In this document: one piece after another, positions 18,512-28,626 of the stretch | Numbering within the stretch: position 1 is the stretch's first letter | Layout of the letters: every line of letters starts with the position of its first letter | Origin: Gulosibacter chungangensis | Lineage (GTDB): Bacteria; Actinomycetota; Actinomycetes; Actinomycetales; Microbacteriaceae | Assembly (NCBI RefSeq): GCF_008831155.1 | Contig: NZ_WBKB01000002.1 | Span: 186,001 to 250,000 of the forward strand | Direction of reading: 5' to 3' | Length of the DNA: 64,000 nt | Made by a program: the position numbers and the translations under genes | Notes under the pieces: generated by a model | What the model was told of the DNA's origin: nothing | What the model saw: the letters and a program-made list of their open reading frames with translations, nothing else | Databases searched by the model: none

Positions 18512-18560
18512 CTGTGGCGCGATCGGACTCAGCCGAGTCTGATCGCGTCACAGTTGTTTT
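18512..18560 (+). terminator. terminator after the DUF4193 gene
   Basis: A 19-bp stem (18512-18530 with 18535-18553, two G-T wobbles) closes on the loop AGCC and is followed by TTGTTTT. It is a strong intrinsic terminator ending the rightward gene. Confidence 0.85.
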
Positions 18561-18661
18561 CCGGTCGCGTGTTTTCCAGTTGCGTCACATTCGCGACTCC
18601 GTGGGGAGTAGCTGCCATGGCCCGGGCTTCATTTGCGGTTGCTGCGGATGCAGTTCGGCGA

Positions 18662-19120
18662 CTATTTCGTCTCGGGTAATTGTGAAGTGGCCTCGCGGAT
18701 AGCGGCAACGACCTTCTCCGGTTCCCGCGTGGAAAACAGCCAATACGGGATGGGATCGTGTTCATCCACGATTTCCACTTGAGCGGATGTCGACACCCAA
18801 CCGCGCAGGCAGGTCCAGGCGCGTGCATCCAAGTTGGGGCCAGCCTGTAAACGGGCGTCGTCTGCCGTGGGGTGTGCGGTGGCCGTGCCTACATGTTGTA
18901 GGGGTACCTTGGCGGAGCCCACGCGCAGCGTGGTCTTGTCGACTTCGATCATTGGGGATCCCGTGTACAGCGTAATCAAATAGCCCGCGTAGAGCGCGAT
19001 CGCGAGGATGCCGCCAACCAGCTTATTGATGGGCATGAAGACCACGAAGACTGCCGGGACAATCATGGCGCCGATAATGTAGACCCAGATCGATGGAGAG
19101 ACTCGTTCGCGGTAAATCAC
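18662..19120 (-). CDS. DUF3093 family membrane protein
   Basis: A 152-residue protein with two hydrophobic segments near residues 11-30 and 34-52 and a cytoplasmic beta-rich domain ending in the DUF3093 block ARAWTCLRGWVSTSAQVEIVDEHDPIPYWLFSTREP. It is a conserved actinobacterial family of unknown role, usually next to dut. The start is a GTG at 19120. It diverges from dut, with about 85 bases between starts. Confidence 0.83.
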   Translation of the reverse strand: MIYRERVSPSIWVYIIGAMIVPAVFVVFMPINKLVGGILAIALYAGYLITLYTGSPMIEVDKTTLRVGSAKVPLQHVGTATAHPTADDARLQAGPNLDARAWTCLRGWVSTSAQVEIVDEHDPIPYWLFSTREPEKVVAAIREATSQLPETK

Positions 19121-19205
19121 TTCCTCATTTCACCATCTTGATTAATGAGGATCCTGAGATTTTTCGCGCAATGAGTCTTCAAGCCAAGTCGGCTAGCCTT
19201 TGATC

Positions 19206-19640
19206 GTGACTGCTCCGATTCAGATTCCGTTCACTGGCCAAACTCCGACCCACGCTAATCCCGGCGACGCTGGCGCGGACCTCTACGCGGCCGAGACCGT
19301 AACGCTCGCGCCGGGGGAGCGCGCGCTCATTGGCACCGGTACGTCGATCGCGTTGCCGGAGCGAACCGTTGGCCTGGTGGCGCCTCGATCGGGGCTTGCC
19401 GCGAAGCACGGCATCACGATCGTGAATGCACCGGGAGTGATCGACTCTGGTTACCGCGGCGAGCTTAAGGTCACGCTGCTGAACACCGATCCGCGAGAGC
19501 CGTATATTGTGAGCGCCGGTGACCGGATTGCCCAACTCTTAGTGCTGCCGATTCCAGCAGTTGAATTCGTGCCCGTGGCGACGCTTCCGGATGGCGAGCG
19601 CGGGGATGCCGGGTTTGGGTCGACCGGGTACAACGGATAG
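19206..19640 (+). CDS. dut: dUTP diphosphatase Dut
   Basis: A trimeric dUTPase of 144 residues with all five motifs: [12 protein letters not shown] (60-63), GVIDSGYRG with Asp80 and Tyr83, GDRIAQLL and the C-terminal [10 protein letters not shown] lid. It removes dUTP and supplies dUMP for thymidylate synthesis. The GTG at 19206 is preferred because TAGCCT stands six bases before it and there is no Shine-Dalgarno sequence, the layout of a leaderless actinobacterial mRNA. A TTG at 19200 is the alternative. Confidence 0.92.
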   Translation: MTAPIQIPFTGQTPTHANPGDAGADLYAAETVTLAPGERALIGTGTSIALPERTVGLVAPRSGLAAKHGITIVNAPGVIDSGYRGELKVTLLNTDPREPYIVSAGDRIAQLLVLPIPAVEFVPVATLPDGERGDAGFGSTGYNG

Positions 19641-19711
19641 GTAAATAACCGTACGCACCGGTTGTAAGAATCGAACGGCGTCCAGGTGAGAAAGGTCTAG
19701 GCGAGGAAAAC

Positions 19712-20479
19712 ATGGGACTGTTTGACATTTTCAAGCGCAAAGAAGAGGTCATCAAGGCTGATCGGCTCGTTATTGAGGACGAAGAAGCCGATGCCGCTGC
19801 GCTCGAGAATGACGCCGCTGAGGACGAGCCTGCGGAGTACGAGAAAGAAGCGCCGAAGGACCGTGCGGAGCACGGTCCCCTGGATATTTCCGAATACGAC
19901 GGTGAGGGCTCGTATATCGACCTCGGGCCGCTTCGTATCCCGGCCCGCAGCGGTTTGGCCTTGCGGTTGGAATTTGAAGACAAAACGAAGCGCGTGATTG
20001 CTGTGGGGCTTGATTTCGAAGGCTCGACGCTACAGGTGCAGGCGTTCGCCTCGCCGCGTTCCAGCGGGCTGTGGCGGGATGTGCGCACCAAGCTGGCGGC
20101 GCAGGTTGCGAAGCAGGGTGGGCGTTCGGAAGAGAAGAGCACCGCGCTTGGTATTTCCCTACGCACCTCGGTTCCGATTGTGCAGGGCGGTGACAAACTT
20201 CGCGTCGTTCAATTTTTCGGAGTGGATGGGCCGCGCTGGTTCTTGCGCGGCGTCGTCTCTGGGCAAGCTACAGCTGATGACTCAAAGCTCAAAACAATGA
20301 TTGAGATTTTCCGCGGGGTGGTGGTTGATCGAGGAAATAACCCGATTCCGCCTCGCGATTTGTTGCCACTTACGGTTCCCGAAGCCATGGCGCAGCAGAT
20401 GGCTGCCGCGGCGGCCAAGCAACGTGAGCAGCGAAACCAGTTGGCTGCGAAGCAGCGCGAACAGCAGGCGGGTAAATAG
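19712..20479 (+). CDS. DUF3710 domain-containing protein
   Basis: A 255-residue conserved actinobacterial protein. It opens MGLFDIFKRK, runs through an acidic segment, and has a globular DUF3710 domain (about 55-215, with SYIDLGPLRIPARSGLALRLE and SGLWRDVRTKLAAQV), then an Ala/Gln/Arg coiled-coil tail. Function is not established. GAGGAAAA precedes the ATG. It lies between dut and a DUF3159 gene, the common actinobacterial order, and the next gene starts four bases after its stop. Confidence 0.83.
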   Translation: MGLFDIFKRKEEVIKADRLVIEDEEADAAALENDAAEDEPAEYEKEAPKDRAEHGPLDISEYDGEGSYIDLGPLRIPARSGLALRLEFEDKTKRVIAVGLDFEGSTLQVQAFASPRSSGLWRDVRTKLAAQVAKQGGRSEEKSTALGISLRTSVPIVQGGDKLRVVQFFGVDGPRWFLRGVVSGQATADDSKLKTMIEIFRGVVVDRGNNPIPPRDLLPLTVPEAMAQQMAAAAAKQREQRNQLAAKQREQQAGK

Positions 20480-20482
20480 CCA

Positions 20483-21286
20483 ATGGCCGAGGAAGTAACG
20501 CCCGAATCGATGAGCGCTGAGGACGCGCAGCTGCAGCAGAAGATTCGTGCTGCCGCGCAAAACTCTGCCCTCGGGAAAGTTGCGGACTCTTCCTCAACTG
20601 GTGAGGCACTGCTGGTATCTATGGGCGGGTGGCGAGGCATCGTGGAGGCACTGCTGCCGGGCCTGCTCTTCCTGGTGCTCTATGTGGTGACCACGAGAGT
20701 CGTCGCGGATAGCGGAATGCTGCCTTTCGGGCTGGAACCGCTGTGGATTTCGGTCGGGGTACCCGCACTTGCCGGTGCGATCTTCCTGCTGATTCGATGC
20801 CTTCGAAAGGAACCCACCGCATCGGCACTTGGCGGGTTGATTGGGCTCCTCGTGAGCGGCTTTTTCGCCCTGCGCAGCGGCGAGGGTACGGACTATTTCT
20901 TAGTCGGGTTTTGGACAAATACGGCCTATGGGCTCGCCCTGCTGGTGTCGATGCTCGTGGGTTGGCCCTTGCTCGGGATCATTTCTGGTGCCATGTACGG
21001 TTCGTGGCGGGATTGGCGGAAGCAGCCTCGCATCCTCGCTTGGATGCAATTGATCACCGGAGTGTGGGTGGGGCTCTTCGCCGCGCGGCTGGTAGTTCAG
21101 CTGCCCATGTACTTCGCGGGTGCGGTAGAGGCACTCGGCGTTGCGCGCCTGCTGATGGGCGCACCACTGTTCGGCGTGTTGGTTGTTATCACTGTGCTGT
21201 TTGTGCGCGCGGTGTTCAAGCCACTGGTCGAAGTAGAAGATGCGGAACAATCCGCAACCACAGCGCCCGACTCGGGTCGGGCGTAA
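20483..21286 (+). CDS. DUF3159 family membrane protein
   Basis: A 267-residue integral membrane protein of the DUF3159 family. A cytoplasmic N-terminus of about 50 residues leads into WRGIVEALLPGLLFLVLYVVT, and about six hydrophobic helices follow, with the conserved YGSWRDWRKQPRILAWMQLITGVW loop near residue 170. Its biochemical role is unknown. It forms an operon with the DUF3710 gene three bases upstream. Confidence 0.83.
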   Translation: MAEEVTPESMSAEDAQLQQKIRAAAQNSALGKVADSSSTGEALLVSMGGWRGIVEALLPGLLFLVLYVVTTRVVADSGMLPFGLEPLWISVGVPALAGAIFLLIRCLRKEPTASALGGLIGLLVSGFFALRSGEGTDYFLVGFWTNTAYGLALLVSMLVGWPLLGIISGAMYGSWRDWRKQPRILAWMQLITGVWVGLFAARLVVQLPMYFAGAVEALGVARLLMGAPLFGVLVVITVLFVRAVFKPLVEVEDAEQSATTAPDSGRA

Positions 21287-21314
21287 TTGAGAGATAGAGC
21301 AATGGGGTAAGGTA

Positions 21315-21328
21315 TCTTGATATCGAGA
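21315..21328 (+). promoter_or_regulatory. near-palindrome in the acnA leader/promoter
   Basis: TCTTGATATCGAGA matches its reverse complement at 12 of 14 positions and lies just downstream of possible -10 elements (TAAGGT at 21308 or TATCTT at 21313). It could be an operator for aconitase control. It does not resemble the corynebacterial AcnR site. Confidence 0.25.
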
Positions 21329-21354
21329 GACTTTTCCCGATCGTAAGGAGCACC

Positions 21355-24171
21355 GTGAGCGCAGTGAACAGCTTCGGGGCCAAAGACGTTCTTAACGTCG
21401 ACGGCACCGATTACGAGATTTATCGAATTGACAAGGTTGAAGGCTACGAAAAGTTGCCATTCAGCCTTAAGGTTCTGCTTGAGAACCAGCTTCGTACCGA
21501 GGACGGTGCGAACGTCACGGCCGACCAGATCAGTGGCATCGGTAACTGGGACCCGAAGGCAGAGCCCAACACCGAGATTCAGTTCACCCCCGCGCGCGTG
21601 GTGATGCAGGACTTCACCGGTGTGCCGTGTGTTGTGGACCTCGCCACCATGCGCGAGGCAGTGAAAGAACTCGGCGGTAACCCCGAGCAGATCAATCCGC
21701 AGGCTCCGGCCGAGCTGGTTATCGACCACTCCGTGATTGCTGAGTTCTTCGGTGACTCGGATGCCTTCGAGCGCAACGTCGAGATCGAATACCAGCGCAA
21801 CGGTGAGCGCTACCAGTTCTTGCGTTGGGGCCAGGGTGCCTTCGAAGACTTCAAGGTTGTGCCTCCTGGGACCGGTATCGTCCACCAGGTCAACATTGAG
21901 TACCTTGCCCGCGTGACCTTCGTGCGCGAAGCAAATGGCGTCAAGCAGGCGTACCCCGACACTCTCGTGGGAACCGACTCGCACACCACGATGGTGAACG
22001 GTCTCGGTGTCCTCGGCTGGGGTGTTGGCGGTATCGAGGCAGAGGCCGCAATGCTCGGCCAGCCCGTATCGATGCTGATTCCAAAGGTTGTCGGCTTCAA
22101 GCTCAAGGGCTCGATCCCGATGGGTGTGACCGCGACTGACGTCGTGCTCACCATCACCGACATGCTTCGCCAGCACGGAGTTGTCGGCAAGTTTGTGGAA
22201 TTCTACGGCGACGGTGTCGGCGCCGTGCCGCTGGCAAACCGCGCCACCATCGGTAACATGTCGCCCGAGTTCGGTTCGACGGCCGCGATGTTCCCGATCG
22301 ATGAGGAGACGCTTAACTACCTGCGTTTCACCGGTCGTTCGGAGGAGCAGGTCCGTCTCGTCGAGGCTTACTCGAAGGAACAGCACCTGTGGCACGACCC
22401 TTCGATCGAGCCCGAATTCTCCGAGTACCTCGAGCTCGACCTGGCAACCGTGGTTCCCTCGATCGCGGGTCCCCGCCGTCCGCAGGACCGCATCGAGCTC
22501 ACCGATGCCAAGAAGCAGTTCGCGAGCGACCTCGGCGACTACGCCGGCACCGAGATGGACTTCGTTGATGTCCTCAGCGAGGCGAGCTTCCCCGCATCCG
22601 ACGCCGGCAAGCTCATGGGCGAAGACGTCGACTCGCTCCACTACGAGCGGGCAGGCCACGAGTTCAACCGTGCCACGAAGCCGGTGACCGTCAAGGACGG
22701 CGAGAAGGAATTCGAGATTGACCACGGTTCGGTCGCGATTGCCGCGATCACCTCGTGCACCAACACCTCGAACCCCTCGGTCATGATGGCTGCCGGTATG
22801 CTCGCGCGCAACGCAGTGGAGAAGGGCCTGCAGACCAAGCCCTGGGTCAAGACCACTCTGGCTCCGGGTTCGAAGGTTGTCACCAACTACTACGACAAGT
22901 CGGGCCTGACCGAGTACCTCGACAAGCTTGGCTTTTACCTGGTCGGTTACGGCTGCACCACCTGCATCGGTAACTCGGGTCCGCTCGACGAGCCGATTTC
23001 GGAAGCCATCAACGAGAATGACCTCGCGGTCACGGCAGTGCTTTCGGGTAACCGTAACTTCGAGGGACGCATCAACCCCGATGTCAAGATGAACTACCTC
23101 GCGTCGCCCCCGCTAGTTGTGGCGTATGCGCTGGCGGGCTCGATGGACTTCGATTTCGACAAGGAGCCCCTCGGTAAGGACAAGGACGGGGGCGAGGTCT
23201 TCCTCAAGGACATCTGGCCCTCGGCTGACGAGGTACAGAAGGTTATCGATGAGTCCATCGACACCGACATGTACACCAACGAGTACGCCTCGGTCTTTGA
23301 GGGTGACGAGCGCTGGCGTTCGCTGCCCACCCCGACCGGTGCAACCTTCGAGTGGGACGAGAACTCGACCTACGTCCGCAAGCCTTCGTACTTCGACGGC
23401 ATGACCCTTGAGCTCACCCCGGTTGAGGACATCAAGGACGCTCGTGTGCTCGTGAAGCTCGGCGACTCGACCACCACCGACCACATTTCGCCGGCCGGTT
23501 CGATCGCTGCCGCGAGCCCCGCGGGTCAGTACCTTGCTAGCCACGGCGTTGAGCGTCGCGACTTCAACTCCTACGGTTCGCGCCGTGGTAACCACGAGAT
23601 CATGATCCGCGGTACCTTCGCGAACATTCGTCTGAAGAACCTGCTTTTGGATGGCGTTGAGGGTGGTCACACTCGCGACTTCACCCAGGACGGTGGCCCG
23701 CAGTCGTACATCTACGATGCCGCGCAGAACTACGCCGCTCAAGACACCCCGCTCGTGGTCATCGCGGGCAAGGAATACGGCACCGGTTCTTCGCGTGACT
23801 GGGCTGCCAAGGGTACGAGCCTCCTCGGCGTCAAGGCCGTGATCACCGAAAGCTTCGAGCGTATTCACCGTTCGAACCTCATCGGTATGGGCGTTGTGCC
23901 GCTGCAGTTCCCCGAGGGTGAGTCGGCCGATTCGCTGGGCCTTGACGGTACCGAAAGCTTCTCGATTGAGGGTCTGACGGAACTCAATGAGGGCCGCACC
24001 CCGAAGACCGTGAAGGTTACCGCAACGCCCACCGACTTCTCGGCCGAGGGCCGCGAACCGGTTGTCTTCGACGCTGTCGTGCGGATCGACACACCGGGTG
24101 AAGCGGACTACTACCGCAACGGTGGCATTCTGCAGTACGTGCTGCGTTCGCTCGTTGAGAAGCAGAAGTAG
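21355..24171 (+). CDS. acnA: aconitate hydratase AcnA
   Basis: A 938-residue AcnA/IRP-type aconitase of the citric acid cycle, interconverting citrate and isocitrate. The [4Fe-4S] ligands are Cys468 ([10 protein letters not shown]), Cys534 and Cys537 ([12 protein letters not shown]). The swivelling C-terminal domain contains the [19 protein letters not shown] and [16 protein letters not shown] substrate-binding segments. The GTG start follows AAGGAG. It is a single-gene unit, bounded by a long inverted repeat downstream. Codon use is strongly biased to C/G-ending codons, as expected for a highly expressed gene. Confidence 0.95.
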   Translation: MSAVNSFGAKDVLNVDGTDYEIYRIDKVEGYEKLPFSLKVLLENQLRTEDGANVTADQISGIGNWDPKAEPNTEIQFTPARVVMQDFTGVPCVVDLATMREAVKELGGNPEQINPQAPAELVIDHSVIAEFFGDSDAFERNVEIEYQRNGERYQFLRWGQGAFEDFKVVPPGTGIVHQVNIEYLARVTFVREANGVKQAYPDTLVGTDSHTTMVNGLGVLGWGVGGIEAEAAMLGQPVSMLIPKVVGFKLKGSIPMGVTATDVVLTITDMLRQHGVVGKFVEFYGDGVGAVPLANRATIGNMSPEFGSTAAMFPIDEETLNYLRFTGRSEEQVRLVEAYSKEQHLWHDPSIEPEFSEYLELDLATVVPSIAGPRRPQDRIELTDAKKQFASDLGDYAGTEMDFVDVLSEASFPASDAGKLMGEDVDSLHYERAGHEFNRATKPVTVKDGEKEFEIDHGSVAIAAITSCTNTSNPSVMMAAGMLARNAVEKGLQTKPWVKTTLAPGSKVVTNYYDKSGLTEYLDKLGFYLVGYGCTTCIGNSGPLDEPISEAINENDLAVTAVLSGNRNFEGRINPDVKMNYLASPPLVVAYALAGSMDFDFDKEPLGKDKDGGEVFLKDIWPSADEVQKVIDESIDTDMYTNEYASVFEGDERWRSLPTPTGATFEWDENSTYVRKPSYFDGMTLELTPVEDIKDARVLVKLGDSTTTDHISPAGSIAAASPAGQYLASHGVERRDFNSYGSRRGNHEIMIRGTFANIRLKNLLLDGVEGGHTRDFTQDGGPQSYIYDAAQNYAAQDTPLVVIAGKEYGTGSSRDWAAKGTSLLGVKAVITESFERIHRSNLIGMGVVPLQFPEGESADSLGLDGTESFSIEGLTELNEGRTPKTVKVTATPTDFSAEGREPVVFDAVVRIDTPGEADYYRNGGILQYVLRSLVEKQK

Positions 24172-24200
24172 TCACTCACCGCGAGTCTGACTCCTTGCCT

Positions 24201-24255
24201 TTGGCGGGCCAGGGCGGAGCGGAAGAGCATTCTTTCGACCGCGCTGGCCCGCCAA
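24201..24255 (+). terminator. long inverted repeat after acnA, possible terminator
   Basis: Twelve perfect pairs (24201-24212 with 24244-24255) enclose 31 bases that can pair partly in turn. No T-run follows the stem, so termination would be inefficient or factor-dependent; an mRNA 3'-end stabiliser is an alternative. Confidence 0.5.
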
Positions 24256-24358
24256 TCACATTAACCGAATGGCAGGCTTCCAGGTGTGCCAGGGTTAGGA
24301 TTGGGCGATATTCGGGCAGCAAAGGAAGCTCGTTCGGGATCGAATGCAGGGGGAGCAC

Positions 24359-26329
24359 TTGGGCAAAGCAATTCTTCCCACCATTTCTCAGCCGAGCGAT
24401 TTGCGCGGCCTGAGTTCGCGCGCGATGAAACAACTTGCCGCGGAGATTCGTGCTTTCCTCATCGAACATGTCTCACGCACCGGTGGCCATCTGGGTCCCA
24501 ACCTTGGCGTGGTCGAGCTCACCCTGGCGATACATCGTGTGTTTGATTCACCACGCGATGCGATCGTGTTCGATACTGGCCATCAGTCCTACGTCCACAA
24601 ACTCCTTACCGGTAGGCAGGATTTTGATCGCCTTCGAGAGCGAGGTGGTCTCGCTGGCTACCCGCAACGCGCCGAATCGGTGCACGACATTGTGGAGTCC
24701 TCGCACGCATCCAGCTCGCTGAGTTGGGCGGATGGGATCTCCCGCGCATGGCACCTTGCGGGGGAGGACGACCGGTCGGTGGTCGCCGTCGTCGGCGACG
24801 GCGCACTCACCGGGGGTATGACCTGGGAAGCGTTGAATAATATCAGTGACGACAACAGTCGTCGGATGGTTATTGTCATCAACGACAACGGTCGTTCCTA
24901 TGCGCCAACAATCGGTGGCGTCGGCCGGTTCCTCAATCGAGTCCGCACCGACCGCACTTACACGACTTGGCAGCGCCGTTCCGGTGAAGCTTTTTCGAAG
25001 GTCGGTGGCAAGCTCGGTCGCAGCGTGTTTCGCGCGGTTCGTGGCGGGATGCACGGCTTCCTTTCGCGCTTTTCGAATGTGGATCGGCTGTATTCCAATC
25101 TCGACATCAAGTATCTCGGACCAATCGACGGTCACGATATCGCGGCGCTCGAGGAGGCGCTGCGACAGGCGGAGCGCTATTGCGGACCGGTGATCGTGCA
25201 CGCGATTACCGAAAAGGGGCACGGCTATCGCCTCGCCACCGAGGACCGCAACGACCAGTTCCACGCGGTTGGACAAATCGATCCAAGCACGGGTGAACCG
25301 CTTGCTGTGGACGAGGGGCAGTCGTGGACCGGAGTCTTTGGTGAAGAGATGCTGAAGCTTGCTGGCGAGCGGGAAGACGTTGTTGCCGTGACGGCGGCAA
25401 TGCTCCGACCGGTTGGCCTAGCCCCAATGAAGGCGGCATATCCCGAACGGGTGATTGACGTGGGTATCGCTGAACAGCACGCCGTCACTTCGGCCGCCGG
25501 CATGGCGTTCGGAGGCTTGCATCCGGTCGTGGCGATCTATGCGACGTTCATGAATCGCGCATTCGATCAGGTGCTGATGGACGTGGGGCTTCATCGTGCG
25601 CCGGTTACCTTTGTGCTGGATCGGGCTGGCATCACGGGGCCGGACGGGCCGAGCCACCACGGCATGTGGGACCTCGCGCTACTGCAAGTGGTCCCAGGAA
25701 TTCGAATGGCCGCACCGCGCGATGCGACCCGGCTGCGCGAAGAGCTCCGGGAGGCTGTCGCCGTGGACGATGCGCCTACTGTTCTGCGTTATTCGAAAGG
25801 ACTCGTAGGCGAAGATATCGAGGCGGTATCGCGACTCGATGACGGCGTGGATGTACTCAAGCTCGGTTCGGTGAGCGATGTCCTCATCGTCGCCGTCGGG
25901 TCAATGGCGAGGGTTGCGCTTGAGGTCGCGGATTTTCTCGAGGCGCAGGGCATCGGCGCCACGGTTGTTGACCCGCGCTGGGTGGTGCCGGTTCCGGAGT
26001 CCGTCATCGAACTCGCACGACATCACCGATTCGTGGTTTCTTTGGAAGATGGCGTCCGAATCGGCGGCATCGGTACCCGCATCCGGCAGGATCTACGTGC
26101 CGCGGACGTCGAGGTGGCAGTCACGGAACTGGGGCTGCCAGACGAATTCCTCGATCACGCTTCTCGATCCCAGATTTTGGAGGATGTGGGACTCACCTCG
26201 CGAAAAATCGGCCGGGACCTCGTGGCCCAGATTCTTGGATCTGAGGTACCTAGAAGCCGCCCCGCAGCGGACGTCACCGCAGCACTCTCGCTCGCAGAAA
26301 TCATCCAGGAGCTCGAAGCGAATCAGTGA
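24359..26329 (+). CDS. dxs: 1-deoxy-D-xylulose-5-phosphate synthase Dxs
   Basis: A 656-residue thiamine-diphosphate enzyme joining pyruvate and glyceraldehyde 3-phosphate, the first step of the MEP isoprenoid pathway. Key blocks are GGHLGPNLGVVELT, the ThDP site GDGALTGGMTWEALNN with NDNGRSYAPTIGG, the catalytic Glu in VGIAEQHAVT, and DRAGITGPDGPSHHG. The TTG at 24359 is preferred because GGGGGAG stands five bases upstream and it matches the usual N-terminus. An ATG at 24344 would add five residues but has no ribosome site. Confidence 0.93.
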   Translation: MGKAILPTISQPSDLRGLSSRAMKQLAAEIRAFLIEHVSRTGGHLGPNLGVVELTLAIHRVFDSPRDAIVFDTGHQSYVHKLLTGRQDFDRLRERGGLAGYPQRAESVHDIVESSHASSSLSWADGISRAWHLAGEDDRSVVAVVGDGALTGGMTWEALNNISDDNSRRMVIVINDNGRSYAPTIGGVGRFLNRVRTDRTYTTWQRRSGEAFSKVGGKLGRSVFRAVRGGMHGFLSRFSNVDRLYSNLDIKYLGPIDGHDIAALEEALRQAERYCGPVIVHAITEKGHGYRLATEDRNDQFHAVGQIDPSTGEPLAVDEGQSWTGVFGEEMLKLAGEREDVVAVTAAMLRPVGLAPMKAAYPERVIDVGIAEQHAVTSAAGMAFGGLHPVVAIYATFMNRAFDQVLMDVGLHRAPVTFVLDRAGITGPDGPSHHGMWDLALLQVVPGIRMAAPRDATRLREELREAVAVDDAPTVLRYSKGLVGEDIEAVSRLDDGVDVLKLGSVSDVLIVAVGSMARVALEVADFLEAQGIGATVVDPRWVVPVPESVIELARHHRFVVSLEDGVRIGGIGTRIRQDLRAADVEVAVTELGLPDEFLDHASRSQILEDVGLTSRKIGRDLVAQILGSEVPRSRPAADVTAALSLAEIIQELEANQ

Positions 26330-26401
26330 TCTCGCGGGCGACCCTTTGGTAGGTGTTCACCCTGTGGAAATGCGGTTGAAGGTTCCCTGCGCGGATAGGA
26401 A

Positions 26402-26444
26402 GAAGCCCTTTTGGGACTGCTGGGCGCAGTCCCAAAAGGGCTTC
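26402..26444. terminator. bidirectional terminator between dxs and the beta-oxidation operon
   Basis: A perfect 19-bp stem (26402-26420 with 26426-26444) with the loop TGGGC lies between convergent genes. An internal CTTTT/AAAAG run gives AT-rich stem bases in both directions. Confidence 0.8.
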
Positions 26445-26464
26445 CGGAAGCGAAGCTGTGGCGA

Positions 26465-28618
26465 CTAGAGGTGTGCCACGCCTCGGATCACTGGCGAATG
26501 GAATGTCGTCCCAAAGGCCTTTTCGCTGGCCCCAACACGGTCGAGGTAGGGAGTGATGCCACCTGAGTACAGCGGGAAACCAGCGCCTAGAATCAGGCAC
26601 AGGTCAATGTCCTTGACTGCTTGGACCACCTGTTCCTCAAGCATGATGTGGATCTCATCGGCGAGTCCCGTCTCGACTCGATCACGGAATTCAGGGCCGG
26701 TCATCGGGGTATTCGCCTCGGTGCCGACAATCTTCTTGAATTCCTTCGTGTAGCCCTTCTTCTGCCCCTTCCCATCACGTTCGATCAGCTTTGCTCCGGC
26801 ATCGGCGAGCTGATCAAGGTTCTTCGATTCGAAGAAGCGCTCGGGGAAGGGTGCATGGTGTGACTCCAACACATGCGCGCCAACCTTCAAGCCAACGAGC
26901 TCGAGGAGCTCGAAGGGGGTCATGGGGAGGCCCAGGGGCTCTAGGGCGGTGTCGACCACGTCAATTGGCGTGCCGGTATCCACCGCGTGCATCGCCTCCC
27001 CGAGGATCTTTGCGAGCACACGGTTGACCACGAATCCCGGGCGGTCACGGGTAATGACAGCCGACTTCTTGAGGTTCTTGGCAACGGCCATGGCCGTGGC
27101 AAGCGTTTCCTCGTCGGTCTTCGTGGCGTTGACCACTTCGATTAGCGGCATTACCGCGACGGGGTTGAAGAAGTGGAAACCGACAAAGCGCTCGGGCCGC
27201 TGCAGGACGCTCGCGATCTCATCCACTGAGAGCGATGAAGTGTTGGTTGCAAGAATGGCGTCCTCGGAGACAATCTTCTCGAGGTCAGTGAAGACATCCT
27301 GCTTCACCTTGACCTCCTCAAAGACCGCTTCGATCGCCCAGTCGCAGTCGGCGAACTGCGAGCGGTCGGTGGTGCCGGTTACGAGAGCCTTGAGCCGGTT
27401 GTGGTTGTCCGCGTCGAGTCTTCCCTTGGCGGCAAGCTTGTCGAGTTCGGCGTGCACCCCCGCAACTCCGCGGTCCACGCGATCTTGATCAATATCAGTC
27501 ATGATGACTGGGACTTTGAGTCGTCGCACAAAGAGCGTGGCAAACTGCGTGGCCATCAGACCAGCACCGACGATTCCGACCTTCGAAATCTTTCGCGCGA
27601 GTGATTTATCGGGAGCACCTGCGGGACGCTTCGCGCGCTTCTGTACGAGGTTGAAGGCATACATCGAGGCCACAAACTGGTCGCCAACGATGAGCTCGCC
27701 GAGAGCTTCGTTTTCGGCCTCAAAACCCTTGGCTCGGTCATTGTGTTTCGCGATCGCGAGAATGTCGAGTGCGCGGAAAGGCGCTACCGGCACGGTGCCG
27801 AGGCGCGCTTCGACGGCTTTGCGGGCAATCTTGATCGCGACATCCCATTTCACCGCACGCTCGACCTTGCCCGGTTGGTTGGGTCGCGAAACCTTCTCAT
27901 TGCCGGAGAGCACCGCATCGGCAAACTTCAGCGAGTCCTCGAGGAAGTTCACGGGCTCGATGAGCCGGTCGAAAATCCCGAGTTCGAATGCCTGCTGCGG
28001 CTGCAACATCCGATTCATCTTCAGCGGGTTCTCGATAATGACCTTAAGCGCATTCTCAATGCCGATGAGGTTTGGCAGCAGGGTCGCGCCACCCCAGCCG
28101 GGAACGAGGCCCAGATAGGCCTCGGGGAGCGCCACCGCCGGGCAGGATGCGTCGATGGTCCGGTAATCGGAGTTGAGGGCAATTTCGAGCCCACCACCGA
28201 GGGCAAGGCCGTTGACGAAGGCGAAGCTCGGTACTCCCATATCGCTGAGCATGCCGAGAGTGTTGTGTCCGAGTTCTGCGAGGAGACGGCCTTCTCGAGG
28301 GCTCGGAATTTGGTCCACGAGGGAGAGGTCGGCGCCGGCGGCGAAGCTGAATCGTTTGCCGGTGATCGCGATGGCGTCGATCTCTTTTGCCTTGGCCCGT
28401 GATCGAAGGTTCTCGAGTGTCTGCCCAAGCGCGACGAGGGTGTTGGGACCGAGCGTATTGGGACGTTTGTAGTCCTGATTATTGTCGAGCGTAATCAGCA
28501 CCAGCACCTTGCCCGAGGGCAGGGTGATATCGCGGACCTTCGCTTCGGTAATAACCTCGCCCTCAACCGCATTGGCGAGGGAATCGTAGTAACTGGGGTC
28601 GAATGGTTGGATCTTCAA
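26465..28618 (-). CDS. fatty-acid oxidation alpha subunit: enoyl-CoA hydratase / 3-hydroxyacyl-CoA dehydrogenase fusion
   Basis: A 717-residue FadB/FadJ-type multifunctional protein. Residues 1-300 are a crotonase domain with FAAGADLSL, ALGGGLEIAL (first Glu) and LPEAYLGLVPGWGG (second Glu). From about residue 345 an NAD-binding dehydrogenase begins with KVGIVGAGLMATQFA, with the catalytic His in GFHFFNPVAVMPLIEVV and two C-terminal dehydrogenase repeats. It performs the middle two steps of beta-oxidation and starts eight bases after the thiolase stop, forming a two-gene trifunctional-complex operon. Substrate chain length cannot be read from sequence. Confidence 0.9.
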   Translation of the reverse strand: MKIQPFDPSYYDSLANAVEGEVITEAKVRDITLPSGKVLVLITLDNNQDYKRPNTLGPNTLVALGQTLENLRSRAKAKEIDAIAITGKRFSFAAGADLSLVDQIPSPREGRLLAELGHNTLGMLSDMGVPSFAFVNGLALGGGLEIALNSDYRTIDASCPAVALPEAYLGLVPGWGGATLLPNLIGIENALKVIIENPLKMNRMLQPQQAFELGIFDRLIEPVNFLEDSLKFADAVLSGNEKVSRPNQPGKVERAVKWDVAIKIARKAVEARLGTVPVAPFRALDILAIAKHNDRAKGFEAENEALGELIVGDQFVASMYAFNLVQKRAKRPAGAPDKSLARKISKVGIVGAGLMATQFATLFVRRLKVPVIMTDIDQDRVDRGVAGVHAELDKLAAKGRLDADNHNRLKALVTGTTDRSQFADCDWAIEAVFEEVKVKQDVFTDLEKIVSEDAILATNTSSLSVDEIASVLQRPERFVGFHFFNPVAVMPLIEVVNATKTDEETLATAMAVAKNLKKSAVITRDRPGFVVNRVLAKILGEAMHAVDTGTPIDVVDTALEPLGLPMTPFELLELVGLKVGAHVLESHHAPFPERFFESKNLDQLADAGAKLIERDGKGQKKGYTKEFKKIVGTEANTPMTGPEFRDRVETGLADEIHIMLEEQVVQAVKDIDLCLILGAGFPLYSGGITPYLDRVGASEKAFGTTFHSPVIRGVAHL

Positions 28619-28626
28619 TTCCGCTT

